A stretch of DNA of 14,831 nucleotides from Deltaproteobacteria bacterium (lineage in GTDB: Bacteria; Desulfobacterota; Desulfarculia; Adiutricales; Adiutricaceae), in contig JAITJT010000249.1 of assembly GCA_031278795.1 (NCBI GenBank), positions 1 through 14,831 on the forward strand, given 5' to 3'. Shown here in pieces: positions 6,507 to 13,051 of this stretch. Made by a program: the position numbers and the translations under genes. The notes under the pieces were generated by a model, which worked only from the letters and a program-made list of their open reading frames with translations, was not told the origin of the DNA and ran no database searches. The number at the start of each line of letters is the position of its first letter. The stretch's first letter is position 1.

Positions 6507-7535
6507 ATGCAAGCGGACTGGCTGAGAGACAAGAAACTGCGCCTGGAACGCAAGAACGCCTTTGACGGATCCCTGGTTTTCGGCACCTCCAAATTCAACA
6601 AGGACACCGGAAGGCACACCAGGTCCCTCCAGCCCTTCCAGACCTTAATCGACAAGGACACCGGACTCATTGGATCGGATCTGGTGAGGCCCAGGAACTG
6701 TCCGGTCTGCGGGGAGAGGCCCGGGCCCGGGCTTTTCATCAAGGACGGGTTCAGGCACGTGCGCTGCCCCAAGTGCGGGCTCATCTACGTGAGCCTCATC
6801 CTGAGGGAAGACATCATGATTAAATACTGGAGGGAGGAGACTGCCTGGCTCTCGGTTCTCCACTCCACGCCCCAGACGGACATGGACCGCCTCAAGTACC
6901 GCTACGGACTCGACTTGGCCGAAAGCTTCCTGGAAGATGGCAAAAAGCACGGAAAACTCCTAGACATAGGCGCCGGCGCCGGTGACTTTGTGTTGGAGGC
7001 CAAGGAAAGGGGCTGGGACGCCTCGGCCTTGGAACTCAACTTGGAGACCGCTGACTATCTGGAGCGGGAAGGCATCCAGGTGATAGTGAAGCCCTTGGAG
7101 CTCACGGACTTCGCCCACGGGGCCTTTACCCTGATAACCATGTGGGAGGTGCTGGAGCACTTAACCGATCCCAAGAACGTGCTCATCAAGACCAGGGAGA
7201 TACTCTCGGACAAGGGTTTACTTCTCATAGTGGTTCCCAACGCCGGTTCCTTGGTAACCAGGATCCTCCACGAGAAGAGCAACACCTTCGGCGGCCACTC
7301 CCACCTGAACCACTTCAACACCGAGTCCCTATGCATGCTCTTAAGTGACCTAAAATACGAGGTGGTGGACATGGAGACCATCATCACCGAGCTGGGCACC
7401 ATCAACAACTATCTGGACTTCCAGGATCCCTACATTGGCGAGGCAAAGGAGTTCTGGCCCGTCATCACCCCGGAGCTTATCCACGACAAGCTCTGGGGCT
7501 CCAGGCTCCTGGTTTTGGCTAAAAAGAAGCTCTAA
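6507..7535 (+). CDS. Zinc-ribbon class I SAM-dependent methyltransferase
   Basis: The 342-residue enzyme has a class I (Rossmann) methyltransferase domain. Motif I, LLDIGAGAGDF, spans residues 151-161 and binds S-adenosylmethionine. An acidic residue ends strand two (ALE, 174-176), a WEVLEHLTDP motif lies at 213-222, and HLNHFNTESL at 267-276 is typical of the Methyltransf_23/UbiG-like group. Before it lies a zinc ribbon (Cys65, Cys68, Cys87, Cys90), a layout common in methyltransferases acting on sugars or other small molecules. Residues 1-60 are basic and unrecognised. The substrate cannot be read from the sequence; no glycosyltransferases lie nearby. GGAGG (6494-6498) sits 8 nt before the ATG. 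It is the first gene of a probable operon, 15 nt ahead of the next start, behind a promoter and structured leader. Confidence 0.9.
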   Translation: MQADWLRDKKLRLERKNAFDGSLVFGTSKFNKDTGRHTRSLQPFQTLIDKDTGLIGSDLVRPRNCPVCGERPGPGLFIKDGFRHVRCPKCGLIYVSLILREDIMIKYWREETAWLSVLHSTPQTDMDRLKYRYGLDLAESFLEDGKKHGKLLDIGAGAGDFVLEAKERGWDASALELNLETADYLEREGIQVIVKPLELTDFAHGAFTLITMWEVLEHLTDPKNVLIKTREILSDKGLLLIVVPNAGSLVTRILHEKSNTFGGHSHLNHFNTESLCMLLSDLKYEVVDMETIITELGTINNYLDFQDPYIGEAKEFWPVITPELIHDKLWGSRLLVLAKKKL

Positions 7536-7550
7536 ACAAACACATTTCCC

Positions 7551-8372
7551 ATGAGATATTCCCAGAAGACAAAGAAGACTAAGCTTGCCGCACTGGCCTT
7601 AGCCTTGGGCCTTATCCAGATACTCGCGCTCTTCTTGGGCGCGGAGGAGCTCCGCGCCCAACAGAGCGCCTATGACCTCTTCCTGAAGCTCCCGGACTCC
7701 GAGACCAACGGCCTCATTCCCATCCAGAGGCGGGAGATGTTTGACACCGTCTCCCAGAGCAAGGGGTACTCGCCGGTATCTAGGGAGGGTTTCTGGCTGG
7801 AGATCAGGAACGCCAACGTCATAACGCTCTTTGGCATCCACCACATGCCCACGGTTTACAAGCTCTTTAGGGGATCAGGGGGTGGCGCTGACATTCTGGC
7901 CATCTGCCGCAGCCTCCAGACCTCAGGGCCCGCATCATCCGACGAGCGCTCGGAGGGGGCCCCGGCATACGATCTCACTCTCTACCAGGCGGGCGTGGGC
8001 CTAGACCTGGTGCGGGTGGATCATCAGGACTACATACCTCCCATAGGGGTTCTGGACTTCACCACCCGGGACACCCTAGACGACTATTACGCCACCAAGG
8101 ACCTTGAGCTCATAAACCAGCACTTCACTCCCTGCCTCACCTGCCACGCCTCGGTGGAGGATCCGGTGGCCCTGGACATACTCACCGTTACCAGCATAAA
8201 CGGCGCCTCCTGCGCCACTTTCATCACCCACTTCAAGCTCCTGCCCCTGGCCTGGAACGGTAGCCGCTTTGACAAGCCCTACGACCGGGCTGTGAGTCCG
8301 GATGAGCCCTGGATAAAAAGGGAACAGTCTAAGCACGGGATCTACTACCACAGCCCCACGCCGTCCCCTTAA
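7551..8372 (+). CDS. Exported protein with a single CxxCH (heme c-type) motif
   Basis: The 273-residue protein starts with a basic N-terminus and a hydrophobic core (about 12-30) ending near ELRA-QQ, a plausible signal peptidase I site around residue 36, so it should be periplasmic. CLTCH at 195-199 matches the covalent heme c attachment motif, preceded by a histidine (His191). Other histidines that could serve as axial ligands are at 97, 98, 158 and 227. Two further cysteines (119, 221) could instead suggest a disulfide or metal site. The rest has no family I recognise. One CxxCH can arise by chance, so the cytochrome reading is tentative. The ATG lies 15 nt after the methyltransferase stop, and the regulator gene starts 5 nt after this stop. 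Co-transcription with a CRP/FNR-type regulator would suit a redox role. Confidence 0.72.
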   Translation: MRYSQKTKKTKLAALALALGLIQILALFLGAEELRAQQSAYDLFLKLPDSETNGLIPIQRREMFDTVSQSKGYSPVSREGFWLEIRNANVITLFGIHHMPTVYKLFRGSGGGADILAICRSLQTSGPASSDERSEGAPAYDLTLYQAGVGLDLVRVDHQDYIPPIGVLDFTTRDTLDDYYATKDLELINQHFTPCLTCHASVEDPVALDILTVTSINGASCATFITHFKLLPLAWNGSRFDKPYDRAVSPDEPWIKREQSKHGIYYHSPTPSP

Positions 8373-8377
8373 GCCCT

Positions 8378-9112
8378 GTGCCCAAAAACCCACAAAAAGA
8401 GCCTAGACAAGGCGGGAAAAGTCCCAAAGAGCTGCCTAAGGGATCTTTAGAGATCTTAAAACTCATAAAAGGCCTCAAAGGGACACCACCACTTAGTGCC
8501 CTAGAGGATCCTGTCTTAAAATCCCTTTCCTTAATAGCCCGGCCCAGGCTATGCCAAAGAAACGAGCTAATATTCCAGCAAGGAGATCCTGCCCGCTCGG
8601 TATTCCTTGTGGTGAAAGGCGAGGTGAGGGTTTATATCTCGGAACCCTCCGGTAGGGAGCGCACATTGAAGATAGCCTCACCCGGGGATCTCTTTGGCGA
8701 GGCCGCGGTCTTCCAGGAAGGGGGCTACCCGGCCACGAGCTCAGCTATCAAAAAGGCTCTTGTCTTGGAGTTTCCCAAGCTATCCCTCATAGATCTCATA
8801 AGTGAACATCCGGAATTGGCCTTCGCAACCATTGGGGTCATGGCCTCCAGGCTCAAGGAGCTAACGGCTCTAATCGAGGGCTCCCTCAAAGACCTGGAAC
8901 CCAGGCTAGCCAGCTACCTCTTAACCCTTCCGGAAAAAAACGGTCGGGTCCTACTTCCCATGCGCAAGGTGGAGCTTGCGAAACTCCTGGGCACTAGCCC
9001 GGAGAGTCTCTCGCGGGCCCTATTTGGCCTGAAAAGCAAAAAGCTCATAAATGTTGAAGGCGCCACCATAACCCTTCTGGATCGCGCGGCCTTGGAGGAT
9101 CACTCGCTATAG
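8378..9112 (+). CDS. CRP/FNR-family transcriptional regulator
   Basis: The 244-residue protein has the two-domain CRP/FNR layout. A cyclic-nucleotide-binding-type beta barrel (about 41-135) contains GDPARSVFLVVKGEVRVY and PGDLFGEAAVFQEGGYPAT. A dimer helix (about 145-172) follows, then a winged helix-turn-helix (about 180-235) with recognition segment SPESLSRALFGL. Where CRP carries the Arg-Ser pair of its phosphate-binding cassette, this protein reads PATSSA, so cAMP binding looks unlikely. FNR's N-terminal cysteine cluster is absent; the only cysteine is Cys59. Its signal is therefore unknown. Residues 1-35 are a basic extension. The start is GTG, 5 nt after the preceding stop with no Shine-Dalgarno, implying translational coupling. 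It probably controls its own operon, and the dyads at 6354-6367 and 6403-6435 are candidate sites. Confidence 0.92.
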   Translation: MPKNPQKEPRQGGKSPKELPKGSLEILKLIKGLKGTPPLSALEDPVLKSLSLIARPRLCQRNELIFQQGDPARSVFLVVKGEVRVYISEPSGRERTLKIASPGDLFGEAAVFQEGGYPATSSAIKKALVLEFPKLSLIDLISEHPELAFATIGVMASRLKELTALIEGSLKDLEPRLASYLLTLPEKNGRVLLPMRKVELAKLLGTSPESLSRALFGLKSKKLINVEGATITLLDRAALEDHSL

Positions 9113-9142
9113 CTGCTCTATTTGGGGTACTCTTTTTGCGGA

Positions 9143-9180
9143 AGCTCTTTTTACATTAGCTCTTTTTACATTAGCTCTTT
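9143..9180 (+). repeat. 15-bp tandem repeat, about 2.5 copies
   Basis: AGCTCTTTTTACATT is repeated exactly at 9143-9157 and 9158-9172, then AGCTCTTT at 9173-9180. It starts 30 nt after the regulator gene's stop. No matching upstream arm was found, so unlike the copy at 719 it does not form a terminator hairpin. Confidence 0.88.
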
Positions 9181-9199
9181 ATGGAAAATGATAGTCTAG

Positions 9200-9287
9200 A
9201 AGCTATTAGCCAAAAGCTATTAAAAGCTATTAGCCAAAAGCTATTAGCCAAAGGCCATTAGCCAAAGGCCACAAACCAAAGGCCTAA
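9200..9287 (+). repeat. Degenerate 14-bp minisatellite
   Basis: About seven units of AAGCTATTAGCCAA and variants lie head to tail. One is shortened (AAAGCTATTA at 9213-9222). The later units drift to AAGGCCATTAGCCA, AAGGCCACAAACCA and AAGGCCTAAAG. There are no spacers between units, so it is a simple tandem array and not a CRISPR. The rest of 9113-9500 is AT-rich with no gene seen. Confidence 0.8.
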
Positions 9288-9500
9288 AGTATTCCAAAAA
9301 GAATGTTTTCCATAACTAGTCTGTAATTTCGTCATAAAAATCGCCCATATATTTCGTTAAAAAAAATAAAAAAATGTCCAAAAATTAATCTATATTTTAT
9401 TTAAAGATTATCTCAAAAATTAGACCAGTATTAGCTAACACCTTTGAAGAGATTTTATTTGCCTTTTCCGCAGTGTATTTTCATTCTGGAGTGAATTGTG

Positions 9501-9541
9501 TGCTATAATGCGCTTATCTTACGCGCTGTTGGAAAACGCGT
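9501..9541 (+). promoter_or_regulatory. Extended -10 promoter and leader hairpin for the Sel1 lipoprotein
   Basis: TGCTATAAT (9501-9509) matches the extended -10 consensus TGnTATAAT. No good -35 is present, as is usual for extended -10 promoters. Transcription would begin near 9516. ACGCG (9521-9525) and CGCGT (9537-9541) could form a small hairpin at the 5' end of the transcript. Confidence 0.55.
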
Positions 9542-9688
9542 TCCTGTGTGTTCTACGCTTTAATCAAGGGTTTTTTCGTTTTTTTTGATCATAGGGATAA
9601 GCACTTTCAAATATTTCCAGCCCTCTTAAAAGAGAAATATCACAAACAATTTAGAGTAATGAGCCACCTAGGCCTTTTTTTAAAACTA

Positions 9689-10663
9689 ATGCCAAAAGCC
9701 AAAAAAAAAATAAAAGCGCCCCTCTTCATGATTCCCGTCATGTGCGTGTTGTTTCTCCTTGCGGCTTGCTCCATGCCGTCCTGGATGCCTTTTTTTGGCA
9801 AAAAGGACACAAGCAATGTTCCCGTGGAGGATCTGCCGGAGGTTGTGGGCGATACCTCCCAAGGGGGAAAAGACACCAAGATTAGGGGAGAGGATGAGTT
9901 CCTGAGGGGGGACTACGTGGATAGCTATCCCCTGTTAGTTCCCTCCTATAGGCAAGGAAACCTGAGGGCTGTTTTCTATATGCGTATAATCCTCCAGTAC
10001 GGTCTGCAAGGCGATAGTCCCAACCTGGAGGAGGCCGAACGGGCGAAGGCCTACATGGCCTTAAAATACAACGACATCTACAATCTATCCCGCTCTTCCC
10101 TATACGTCCTAAGGCCTCTCTACTACACGGCCATGGGTTACCTCTACTACAACGGACTTGTGCCCGGTAGTCCTAGGGATCTAAATCATGCCTTGACCCA
10201 CGCCAATAACGCCATTTCCTGGGACTTCATGCCGGCCACCAACCTCTTCGCGAGAATCACCTGTGACGAGGAGGTGTCCACCCTCTTCGGGCTCCTGGAC
10301 TACGACAAGACGGACTGTTTCGATAGATCCTTGGAATCTGCCCAGGCCCAGGATATCCTGGCCATGGGAAACGTCTCCGCGCTCTACCGGGAAGGCATTG
10401 GCACCAACAAGGATCCCCTGCAGGCCGTGAACTGGGCGCACCTGGCGGCCCACCGGATACCGCCATCGGCCAGGGCCCAAAACGACATGGGCTATTATTA
10501 TGAAACCGGGGCCTCAGTCTCCAAGGACATAGAAGAGGCCAAACGATACTACGCCCTGGCGGAGAAACGCTATCCACTGGCCAAAATAAACCTGGACAGG
10601 CTCAGTAAGGGCACCAAAGGCCCGGGGGGTCCCCCGAGCCTTTCGCAAGAGATCGATTACTGA
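9689..10663 (+). CDS. Sel1-like repeat outer-membrane lipoprotein
   Basis: From the ATG at 9689 the product is 324 residues. It opens with a classic lipoprotein signal: basic MPKAKKKIK, a hydrophobic core, and lipobox LAAC with Cys27 as the lipidated residue. Serine at +2 predicts sorting to the outer membrane. The frame is open upstream to GTG at 9548, with an ATG at 9659, but 9548-9658 is AT-rich and would bury the signal peptide, so 9689 is preferred; no clear ribosome site decides. The mature protein contains helical Sel1-like repeats, such as AMGYLYYNGL...DLNHALTHANNAI and the C-terminal pair with ALYREGIGTNKDPLQAVNWAHLA and MGYYYETGASVSKDIEEAKRYY. Such repeats usually mediate protein contacts. 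The gene has its own promoter and converges on the gene at 10726. Confidence 0.85.
   Translation: MPKAKKKIKAPLFMIPVMCVLFLLAACSMPSWMPFFGKKDTSNVPVEDLPEVVGDTSQGGKDTKIRGEDEFLRGDYVDSYPLLVPSYRQGNLRAVFYMRIILQYGLQGDSPNLEEAERAKAYMALKYNDIYNLSRSSLYVLRPLYYTAMGYLYYNGLVPGSPRDLNHALTHANNAISWDFMPATNLFARITCDEEVSTLFGLLDYDKTDCFDRSLESAQAQDILAMGNVSALYREGIGTNKDPLQAVNWAHLAAHRIPPSARAQNDMGYYYETGASVSKDIEEAKRYYALAEKRYPLAKINLDRLSKGTKGPGGPPSLSQEIDY
10616..10643 (+). other. Strong GC-rich hairpin at the 3' end of the Sel1 gene
   Basis: AAAGGC (10616-10621) pairs with GCCTTT (10638-10643) and, after one C-A mismatch, CGGGG pairs with CCCCG around a GGTC loop. It ends about 20 nt before the stop codon. The nearest T-run is at 10674-10682, too far for a standard intrinsic terminator, although an AT-only stem (ATGTTTA/TAAACAT, 10666-10691) surrounds that run. 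A role in 3' end protection or termination is possible. Confidence 0.4.
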
Positions 10664-10725
10664 AAATGTTTAGTTTTTTTTTCTTAAACATAAACCTATG
10701 AAGTCTTAGACCGCGAATTTAGCCT

Positions 10726-11145
10726 TTAAGTAGCATTCACCTCGTCCAGGCTGTCAGCTTTGCTCTTCCCAATGGTGGTCACGTTGGAGTGGCGATCTAC
10801 CCACCCGAATACCACTGTTTTCACGCCGCATTTGGGGCAAGGCACCCGGGGATGGAAGACAGTGATGATAGTCTCGTTATTTAAGTCGTCAAAGTGCTTG
10901 ATTCTCCGAAAGCGTTTGCTGTGAACCCGCAAATCCTTCTCCCCGCAACTTGGGCAATCGAATCTGGCCCGGCGGTGGTAAGCTAGGGTGATGACGGTTT
11001 GGTTGGTTATGGAGCTCTGCCCTATGTTGGCTATGTAGAGGGGAAATTCAATGCCAATGCTGGAGGCAACTTCCTCATAGAGGGGATTCTTAATCGGGCA
11101 CATGGCCTTCCTCGTTACGGGATTGTTGACATCGGGCACTTTCAT
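10726..11145 (-). CDS. Short ISL3-like zinc-ribbon protein
   Basis: The 139-residue product is a relative of the protein at 131-655. Shared landmarks are an N-terminal CP...N..Y, IGI-x-FP-x-YI, H-x-R-x-ARF-x-CP-x-CGE, and HPR-x-x-CP-x-CG-x-K. The four-cysteine zinc ribbon characteristic of ISL3 transposase N-termini is intact. It stops about where the helix-turn-helix begins in the longer copy, so it lacks both that motif and the DDE catalytic domain. Unlike the copy at 131, its codon use is GC-rich like the surrounding genes, suggesting longer residence. GGGAG lies about 10 nt before the ATG within a leader resembling that of the other copy. It follows the phosphoesterase gene on the same strand, separated by a terminator. 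It may be a decayed transposase fragment or a retained zinc-ribbon protein. Confidence 0.75.
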   Translation of the reverse strand: MKVPDVNNPVTRKAMCPIKNPLYEEVASSIGIEFPLYIANIGQSSITNQTVITLAYHRRARFDCPSCGEKDLRVHSKRFRRIKHFDDLNNETIITVFHPRVPCPKCGVKTVVFGWVDRHSNVTTIGKSKADSLDEVNAT

Positions 11146-11204
11146 AAAAAAGACTCTCCCTTAGCTAAATTTTGATTGAAGTCACCTTACCACAGGCGGA
11201 CTCC

Positions 11205-11232
11205 AAAAAAAAGAGCTAAACTTAGGCCCTTT
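11205..11232 (-). terminator. Intrinsic terminator overlapping the phosphoesterase stop codon
   Basis: On the minus strand AAAGGGC (11232-11226) pairs with GCTCTTT (11216-11210) with one G-U pair. The 9-nt loop contains the TAA stop codon (11224-11222). Eight T residues (11212-11205) follow, three of which are in the stem. It has the same 5' arm, AAAGGGC, as the terminator at 705-739. It separates the phosphoesterase from the zinc-ribbon gene downstream. Confidence 0.65.
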
Positions 11233-12496
11233 CCAAGGTGATGAGGCTAAATTCCGGCCAGGGCCCGAAACGGAAGGGAATCCCCACGGAGGCGAGCCCG
11301 GAGGATACGTTGAGGAAGCCTCCGAAATCCTCATAGAGTCCGGAGGTGTACTCATAAATGAGGGTGGCGAGATTGGCCTGACTGAAGCCTGGTATTGCGT
11401 ACTGCCCGCCGTGGGTGTGTCCCACCAAATAGAGCCCGTAACCCTCTTCCATGGCCTGCTTGAACCCCTCAGGCCTATGGTTTAGAAGGATCTTGAAATC
11501 CCCTTCCCTAAGAGAGGGACCCTTAATTTCACTAAAGTCTAGGATATTGGTCCTAGCCTCCATCCCCGCTTGCTTGCGCCTGAAAGTGCGGCCGTAGGCG
11601 CTCTGGTCGTCTAAGCCCGTGAGGCTAAGAGGCAGATTTCCAATATTCACCCGCTCTTCCCTCAGTACTTTCATGCCCGAGGTGTTCAGGATTTCCTCAA
11701 TCTTGTCGGGGTTGTTGAAGTGATCGTGGTTCCCCAAAACCGTGTAGACTCCGTAGGGGACAGCCGAGAGCCTTCTCTCCACCGGGCCGTGGTACAAGCC
11801 CGCCACCTGGGGATCCCTGTCCACCATGTCCCCGGTGAAGATCACGAGATCCGGCTTCACCTTGGCGGCCTCCACCAACGCCAGATCCAGCTCGTGCTGG
11901 GAGGCCCAGAGCCCTAGGTGGAGATCTGTAAGGTGCGCAATGGTGAAACCGTGGAGTTCCCTGGGAAGATTGGGGATTTTAAGGTTGAGGCGCCTAACGG
12001 AGGGAGAAATCGATTGACGGATGACCGCATAGGTTGAGAAGGCCAGAATGCCTCCCAGGCCTATGGCCCCGGCCTTTTTCAAAAAATCCCTCCTCTCCAC
12101 CTGGGGAGGGGCGTCGGGTGCTCTATCTTCTGTGCCCTGTAAGCTATTAGATGCCTTTGTGCTCTTTTTACCTTTGGAGATAAGCTTTATAGCTAAGACT
12201 GCGACATAATATAGAAGATAGATGACAATACTCAAGGGTAAGACTACTAAGAGCTGCACCGACTGCCAGGAGATGGCGGGGCGCGCGATTAGCGAGAGAA
12301 AATAACCGCTGATGGGCTCTCTTTCCGAAAGCTTATAAAAGGTGAGTATCCAGAAGATATTGAAAAGAACGAAGAGAAAGATGACCATGTTGCGGTAGAG
12401 CTTGTTTTTCAGGCGAGAGTAGAAGAGCCTAAAAGACACAATCTGGGCCAGAAAGCAGCAAATGAGTAGTACTATGGCGTACTTTGACAAAAACAT
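11222..12496 (-). CDS. Polytopic membrane metallophosphoesterase (YkuE/YaeI-like) with internal Tat-like motif
   Basis: The 424-residue protein has a hydrophobic N-terminal region with spans at about 4-24, 36-54 and 78-104. A linker follows, then ERRDFLKK (134-141) directly before another hydrophobic helix (about 142-160). The rest is a calcineurin-like phosphoesterase domain with all metal-binding motifs: DLH (191-193), GDMVD (222-226), GNHD (255-258), the His of NHRP (340) and GHTH (359-362). Relatives (YkuE, YaeI, LpxG-like) are membrane-associated metal-dependent hydrolases, some acting on lipid or sugar-nucleotide phosphates; the substrate here is unknown. The twin-arginine motif suggests the catalytic domain is moved across the membrane by Tat. 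The ATG at 12496 has only a weak AGG upstream. It is divergent from the AI-2E gene and ends in its own terminator. Confidence 0.9.
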   Translation of the reverse strand: MFLSKYAIVLLICCFLAQIVSFRLFYSRLKNKLYRNMVIFLFVLFNIFWILTFYKLSEREPISGYFLSLIARPAISWQSVQLLVVLPLSIVIYLLYYVAVLAIKLISKGKKSTKASNSLQGTEDRAPDAPPQVERRDFLKKAGAIGLGGILAFSTYAVIRQSISPSVRRLNLKIPNLPRELHGFTIAHLTDLHLGLWASQHELDLALVEAAKVKPDLVIFTGDMVDRDPQVAGLYHGPVERRLSAVPYGVYTVLGNHDHFNNPDKIEEILNTSGMKVLREERVNIGNLPLSLTGLDDQSAYGRTFRRKQAGMEARTNILDFSEIKGPSLREGDFKILLNHRPEGFKQAMEEGYGLYLVGHTHGGQYAIPGFSQANLATLIYEYTSGLYEDFGGFLNVSSGLASVGIPFRFGPWPEFSLITLERA

Positions 12497-12613
12497 CTTT
12501 GAATTTTACCTAAAAAAATAAAAAAATCATAATTTGGCAATTTTTTTTTGAAAATTGACCTATGGCTTAAGAACTTAAGACCCGAAACCCACCTCCGGGC
12601 AAGGGTGGTGGCT

Positions 12614-12619
12614 ATTATA
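12614..12619 (-). promoter_or_regulatory. Possible -10 box for the phosphoesterase gene
   Basis: TATAAT on the minus strand (12619-12614) lies about 118 nt before the ATG. No convincing -35 is found at the right spacing. A dyad CACCC-AA-GGGTG (12648-12659) sits just upstream. In the leader, CTTAAG-AA-CTTAAG (12566-12579) and the stem CAATTTT/AAAATTG (12538-12557) could be regulatory. Confidence 0.35.
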
Positions 12620-12659
12620 CACATTTTTTGGGCCAAAAACCGCAGCCCACCCAAGGGTG

Positions 12660-12904
12660 CTAATAGTTGAGGCCTAATTTAGGGCTAAAAGAGGTCTTAA
12701 AAAAAGGCTAAAGGGAGTTACCACTAGCTGTAGTAGCCTTATACCAATTAACACAATTGGAGCCTATTTTCAATATCCATAAATGAAATTACCTATCTAA
12801 GCCCCAAGAGGCTGGATCTGGGAGGCATTTGGGAGAAAATCCCCAATTTTTAGGTCATTTTCGCGAGTTTTTCGTAATTATTTAGAAGTTTTGAGGCTTT
12901 TTCC
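12660..12904. other. AT-rich divergent spacer with dyads
   Basis: No gene is seen between the divergent phosphoesterase and permease genes. CCAATT-N5-AATTGG (12744-12760) is a perfect 6-bp dyad suitable for a dimeric regulator. TTGGG/CCCAA (12829-12846) followed by five T (12847-12851) is a weak terminator-like stem facing the permease gene, upstream of its promoter. Confidence 0.4.
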
Positions 12905-12933
12905 TTTACAGCCCTTGTGGCTTAAACTATAAT
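12905..12933 (+). promoter_or_regulatory. Near-consensus sigma70-type promoter for the AI-2E permease
   Basis: TTTACA (12905-12910) and TATAAT (12928-12933) are separated by exactly 17 nt, one mismatch from consensus overall. Transcription should start near 12940, giving a leader of about 110 nt. It is the best promoter match noticed in the window. Confidence 0.75.
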
Positions 12934-13051
12934 TGGCCAATACTTGGAAAGGCCAAAGTCCACAATGTACAAAAAAACACATCTAATCTTGGCCCCTTGG
13001 CAAGCTGATAAAATATTATAGAAAATTAAATTCTTTCCCACATCTAGAACT

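Noticed and set aside
9200..9287. Possible CRISPR array
   Set aside because: Units are about 14 bp, directly adjacent and degenerate, with no unique spacers and no cas genes nearby.
9548..9688. Upstream extension of the Sel1 lipoprotein from GTG 9548 or ATG 9659
   Set aside because: The added sequence is AT-rich like the spacers and would place up to 47 residues before a typical lipoprotein signal. It cannot be wholly excluded.
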